Source: Bacillota bacterium (GTDB lineage Bacteria > Bacillota > Clostridia > Oscillospirales > Acutalibacteraceae). Taken from it: a stretch of 8,752 nucleotides of DNA. Shown one piece after another: positions 6,532 through 8,752 of this stretch. Position 1 is the first letter of the stretch. The number at the start of each line of letters is the position of its first letter. The notes beneath the pieces were generated by a model, which was given only the letters and a program-made list of their open reading frames with translations, searched no databases and was not told where the DNA came from. The translations under genes and the position numbers were made by a program. The DNA lies in the NCBI GenBank assembly GCA_023415895.1, contig JAEZJA010000138.1, positions 1 to 8,752 on the forward strand, in the 5' to 3' direction.

Positions 6532-6537
6532 AGGAGG
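6532..6537 (+). promoter_or_regulatory. Shine-Dalgarno that sets a TTG start for the LicD gene
   Basis: AGGAGG lies 6 nt before TTG at 6544-6546. The same frame also opens 36 nt earlier at a GTG (6508), but only an A-rich stretch precedes that codon, and the AGGAGG would then be inside the gene. Confidence 0.75.
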
Positions 6538-6543
6538 ATACTC

Positions 6544-7347
6544 TTGGACGCTGTTAAGGCCATACAACTGGATATCTTAAAAAACTTTATGGATGTCTGC
6601 CGCCAGCTCAATCTGCCGTATTATGCGATCGGTGGAACGCTCCTGGGGGCTGTACGCCATCACGGCTATATTCCGTGGGATGATGATATTGACGTTGCTA
6701 TGCCCAGGGACAGCTATGAGACATTTCTGGCCAACGCGCAGTCGCTTCTACATAAGGATCATTTCCTCCAAACCTTCGAAACTGACCCAGAATACCGGCT
6801 GAGCTATGCGAAAATCCGTCATAATCAAACCGCCTTTATTGAGAAGGCCAGCAAACATATGAATATCCACCACGGTATCTACATCGATATATTCCCTCTT
6901 GATGGCTATCCATCCACCCGCTTTGAGCAAGCCATATATCGCTTGAAAATGGACGTTTACAATTTCCGCCTACTGGCCGAATTCTCGGGTGATTCCTCCT
7001 CAAAAGCAAAACTGGCAATGGTACTAGCCAAACTGTGTATTCCAAGCTGGCGTCATGCCCTGCATCGAAAGGAGAAGCTGCTCAAGCGATACCCCTATCG
7101 CAGCAGTGAACAGGTCGGCATATTCTGTTACACATCGCATAACATAAAAAGTATCAATCAAGACATCTTCCGACAGTATACCCTTTTTCCCTTTGAACAG
7201 CTCCAGATCCCGGTACCGGATGGGTATGATGCTTATCTGAGAAATCTATCTGGCGACTATTGGCAGCTCCCCCCTGAGAATAAGCGCCAGCCCCATCATA
7301 AATGTACCATGATCGACCCCGAGCGGTCGTATACCACCTACCGATAA
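6544..7347 (+). CDS. LicD family phosphotransferase (surface glycan phospho-alcohol transfer)
   Basis: The 267-residue protein has the LicD signature near its N-terminus: GGTLLGAVRHHGYIPW (30-45) directly followed by DDDID (46-50), the acidic metal-binding motif of this nucleotidyltransferase-fold family, and then VAMPR. A second family hallmark, GIYIDIFPLDGYP, lies farther on. Characterised LicD proteins transfer phosphocholine from CDP-choline to teichoic acid or lipopolysaccharide; many Clostridia members act on other glycans and may use other CDP-alcohols. No signal peptide or membrane helix is visible, so it should act on the cytoplasmic face. The TTG start at 6544 is preferred because of the well-placed AGGAGG and because LicD proteins usually begin about ten residues before the first helix (here IQLDILKNF). 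The flippase gene begins 32 bp after the stop with no terminator between them, implying one operon for surface polysaccharide. The family is certain; the donor and acceptor are not known. Confidence 0.92.
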   Translation: MDAVKAIQLDILKNFMDVCRQLNLPYYAIGGTLLGAVRHHGYIPWDDDIDVAMPRDSYETFLANAQSLLHKDHFLQTFETDPEYRLSYAKIRHNQTAFIEKASKHMNIHHGIYIDIFPLDGYPSTRFEQAIYRLKMDVYNFRLLAEFSGDSSSKAKLAMVLAKLCIPSWRHALHRKEKLLKRYPYRSSEQVGIFCYTSHNIKSINQDIFRQYTLFPFEQLQIPVPDGYDAYLRNLSGDYWQLPPENKRQPHHKCTMIDPERSYTTYR

Positions 7348-7379
7348 GTGGGTCGAATAATCGGCAAAAGGGTGTTCCT

Positions 7380-8752
7380 ATGAACATCAAGGGCAATCGC
7401 TTTTTGTCCAATATGAGCTGGATAATCGGCGGCAAGCTGTTCCAGATGCTTGTGTCGTTGTTGATCAGCATGCTAACCGCACGCTATCTGGGCCCCGCCA
7501 ATTACGGCGCCATCAATTACGCCGCCTCGCTGATCGCCTTCTTTTCCTCTTTCTGCACTCTGGGGCTCAACGGCATCCTCATCCGGGAATTTGTAACCCG
7601 CGGGAACCAGCAGGGTACCGTGATCGGCACAGCCGTGGTCTTGCGGCTGGCTTCCAGTATGCTGTCGGTGCTAGCTGTGTCCGTGATCATGCTTGCCCTC
7701 CATGGTGAGGATCCCCTGCTGCCCATGATCACCGTTTTGCAATCGTTGTCTTTGCTGTTTCAAGTTTTTGATGTCCTCGATTTTTGGTATCAATCCCGTT
7801 TACGCTCCAAGCGGGCGACCATTATCCAGTCGGCCGCCTATATAGCGGCGGCTGCTTATAAGGCCGTGCTGCTTGCGACGCACAAAAGCGTGGAGTGGTT
7901 CGCTTTTTCGACAACGCTCGACGTAATTCTTGTTGCCCTCCTGCTGACAACGGCTTATTTTCGGGATGGCGGCCCCGCTTGGCGTTTTTCCCTGTCTGAG
8001 GGCAAACAGTTGCTCTCACAAAGCTATAATTTCATACTGTCCGGCATCATGGCCGCCGTTTTTGCTCAGACCGACAAGCTCATGATCGGAAACATGATGG
8101 GCACCACCGCAGTCGGCTTGTACGCGGCGGTCATCACCATCAGCGGCCTGTGGGCCTTTATTCCCAGCGCGGTCATCGATTCGGCCAGACCCATCATTAT
8201 GGAACTTAAAAGCCGGGACGAGCGGCTGTACGCGCGGCGTATCCGCCAGCTGTATGCGGGCATTATCTGGATGAGCATCGCCTACGGTCTGGTAGTTTCA
8301 TTCTGTTCGCGCCTCATCCTGCTCGTGTTGTACGGAGCCGATTATCTCGGTGCGCAGGAGGCTTTGCGCCTTGCCGTGTGGTATTGCAGCTTTTCCTATC
8401 TCGGCGCTGCGAAAAATATTTGGCTGATCTGCGAGGGCAAGCAGCGCTACGAAATGTGGTTTACGCTGGCGGGGGCGGTTGCCAATGTGCTGCTGAATGC
8501 CCTGCTGATCCCTCTGGTGGGGATTGTCGGATCAGCGGCGGCCACTCTCATTACCCAAATACTCGCCAACTTTCTGCTTCCCCTGCTTGTGCGCGCCACA
8601 CGCGACAGCAGCCGGTATATGATACAGGCACTGCTGCTACGGGACGTACTTCGTCCGGAGGATATCCGCCGACTGCGTTGCTTGATCCCCCGTGTGTGGG
8701 CCAGAAAAAATGGATTCCGGCACAAGGTTCTCCTGCTCATCGGAGACAACGA
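7380..8752 (+). CDS. Oligosaccharide flippase (Wzx-like, MOP superfamily), 3' end outside window
   Basis: The frame is open for 457 codons from ATG 7380 to the window edge. It should move lipid-linked glycan units from the inner to the outer face of the membrane. The sequence is hydrophobic with about twelve membrane segments (first about 12-34, last about 383-405). It has landmarks of Wzx-like proteins: ARYLGPANYGAINYAAS (34-50), DFWYQSRLRSK (134-144) and QTDKLMIGNMMGTTAVGLY (230-248), the last with the charged pair typical of the seventh helix. AAAAGGG (7366-7372) lies 7 nt before the ATG. It follows the LicD gene by 32 bp and probably shares its mRNA. After the last helix the chain runs on as a soluble, Arg-rich segment (406-457) ending KVLLLIGDN, longer than the short tail I expect, so a C-terminal extra domain is possible. 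The family is clear from sequence features; the exact glycan is unknown. Confidence 0.9.
   Translation, partial: MNIKGNRFLSNMSWIIGGKLFQMLVSLLISMLTARYLGPANYGAINYAASLIAFFSSFCTLGLNGILIREFVTRGNQQGTVIGTAVVLRLASSMLSVLAVSVIMLALHGEDPLLPMITVLQSLSLLFQVFDVLDFWYQSRLRSKRATIIQSAAYIAAAAYKAVLLATHKSVEWFAFSTTLDVILVALLLTTAYFRDGGPAWRFSLSEGKQLLSQSYNFILSGIMAAVFAQTDKLMIGNMMGTTAVGLYAAVITISGLWAFIPSAVIDSARPIIMELKSRDERLYARRIRQLYAGIIWMSIAYGLVVSFCSRLILLVLYGADYLGAQEALRLAVWYCSFSYLGAAKNIWLICEGKQRYEMWFTLAGAVANVLLNALLIPLVGIVGSAAATLITQILANFLLPLLVRATRDSSRYMIQALLLRDVLRPEDIRRLRCLIPRVWARKNGFRHKVLLLIGDN

Noticed and set aside
8447..8749. Minus-strand open frames inside the flippase and LicD genes
   Set aside because: They overlap clear plus-strand coding sequence whose translations carry family motifs; the antisense products are Ser/Arg-rich and unlike real proteins.
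1..8752. CRISPR array, tRNA, rRNA, prophage or defence genes
   Set aside because: No regularly spaced repeats, no tRNA-like cloverleaf or CCA end, no rRNA segments, and no phage or defence proteins were seen.

Overview
The window reads as chromosomal DNA from an anaerobic member of the Firmicutes, most likely a gut Clostridia of the Oscillospiraceae/Butyricicoccaceae kind. This is an inference from three things: a single-chain pyruvate:ferredoxin oxidoreductase (POR) of the strict-anaerobe type, strong GGAGG-type ribosome binding sites with low-GC-style promoters, and a LicD plus flippase pair. It holds two complete well-recognised housekeeping genes, one complete LicD gene, one complete small membrane protein gene of unknown function, and two genes cut by the window edges.

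Layout, left to right. Bases 1-147 are the last 48 codons of an unidentified AT-rich plus-strand gene. A perfect 19-bp inverted repeat (222-264) then serves as a bidirectional terminator between that gene and a convergent minus-strand gene (322-1713). That gene encodes a CNNM/CorC (HlyC) membrane protein with DUF21, a CBS pair and a transporter-associated domain. A 509-bp divergent intergenic region (1714-2222) carries a near-consensus promoter for each flanking gene, two candidate operator dyads, phased A-tracts and a roughly 150-nt leader with hairpins. The plus-strand POR gene (2223-5795) follows and ends at a strong terminator (5879-5912). Next is a 127-residue two-helix membrane protein with a very acidic tail (5978-6361), with its own terminator (6393-6440). 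The right end starts a probable surface-polysaccharide operon: a LicD-family phosphotransferase (6544-7347, TTG start) and, 32 bp later, an oligosaccharide flippase (7380 to beyond the edge). The flippase has no stop codon in the window but is fully open for 457 codons.

How the genes fit together. POR is the central carbon and electron gate of a fermenting anaerobe (pyruvate to acetyl-CoA, CO2 and reduced ferredoxin). The divergent CorC-type protein probably handles Mg2+ or another divalent cation; nothing visible links the two except the shared intergenic region. LicD and the flippase fit one job: modifying a cell-surface glycan, possibly with phosphocholine or a similar phospho-alcohol, and moving lipid-linked glycan units across the membrane.

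I did not find a clearly new biological system. The items most worth checking are the GTGA-N6-TCAC dyad next to the POR promoter, the structured POR leader, the orphan acidic-tail membrane protein, and the soluble tail of the flippase that may begin a second domain beyond the window.
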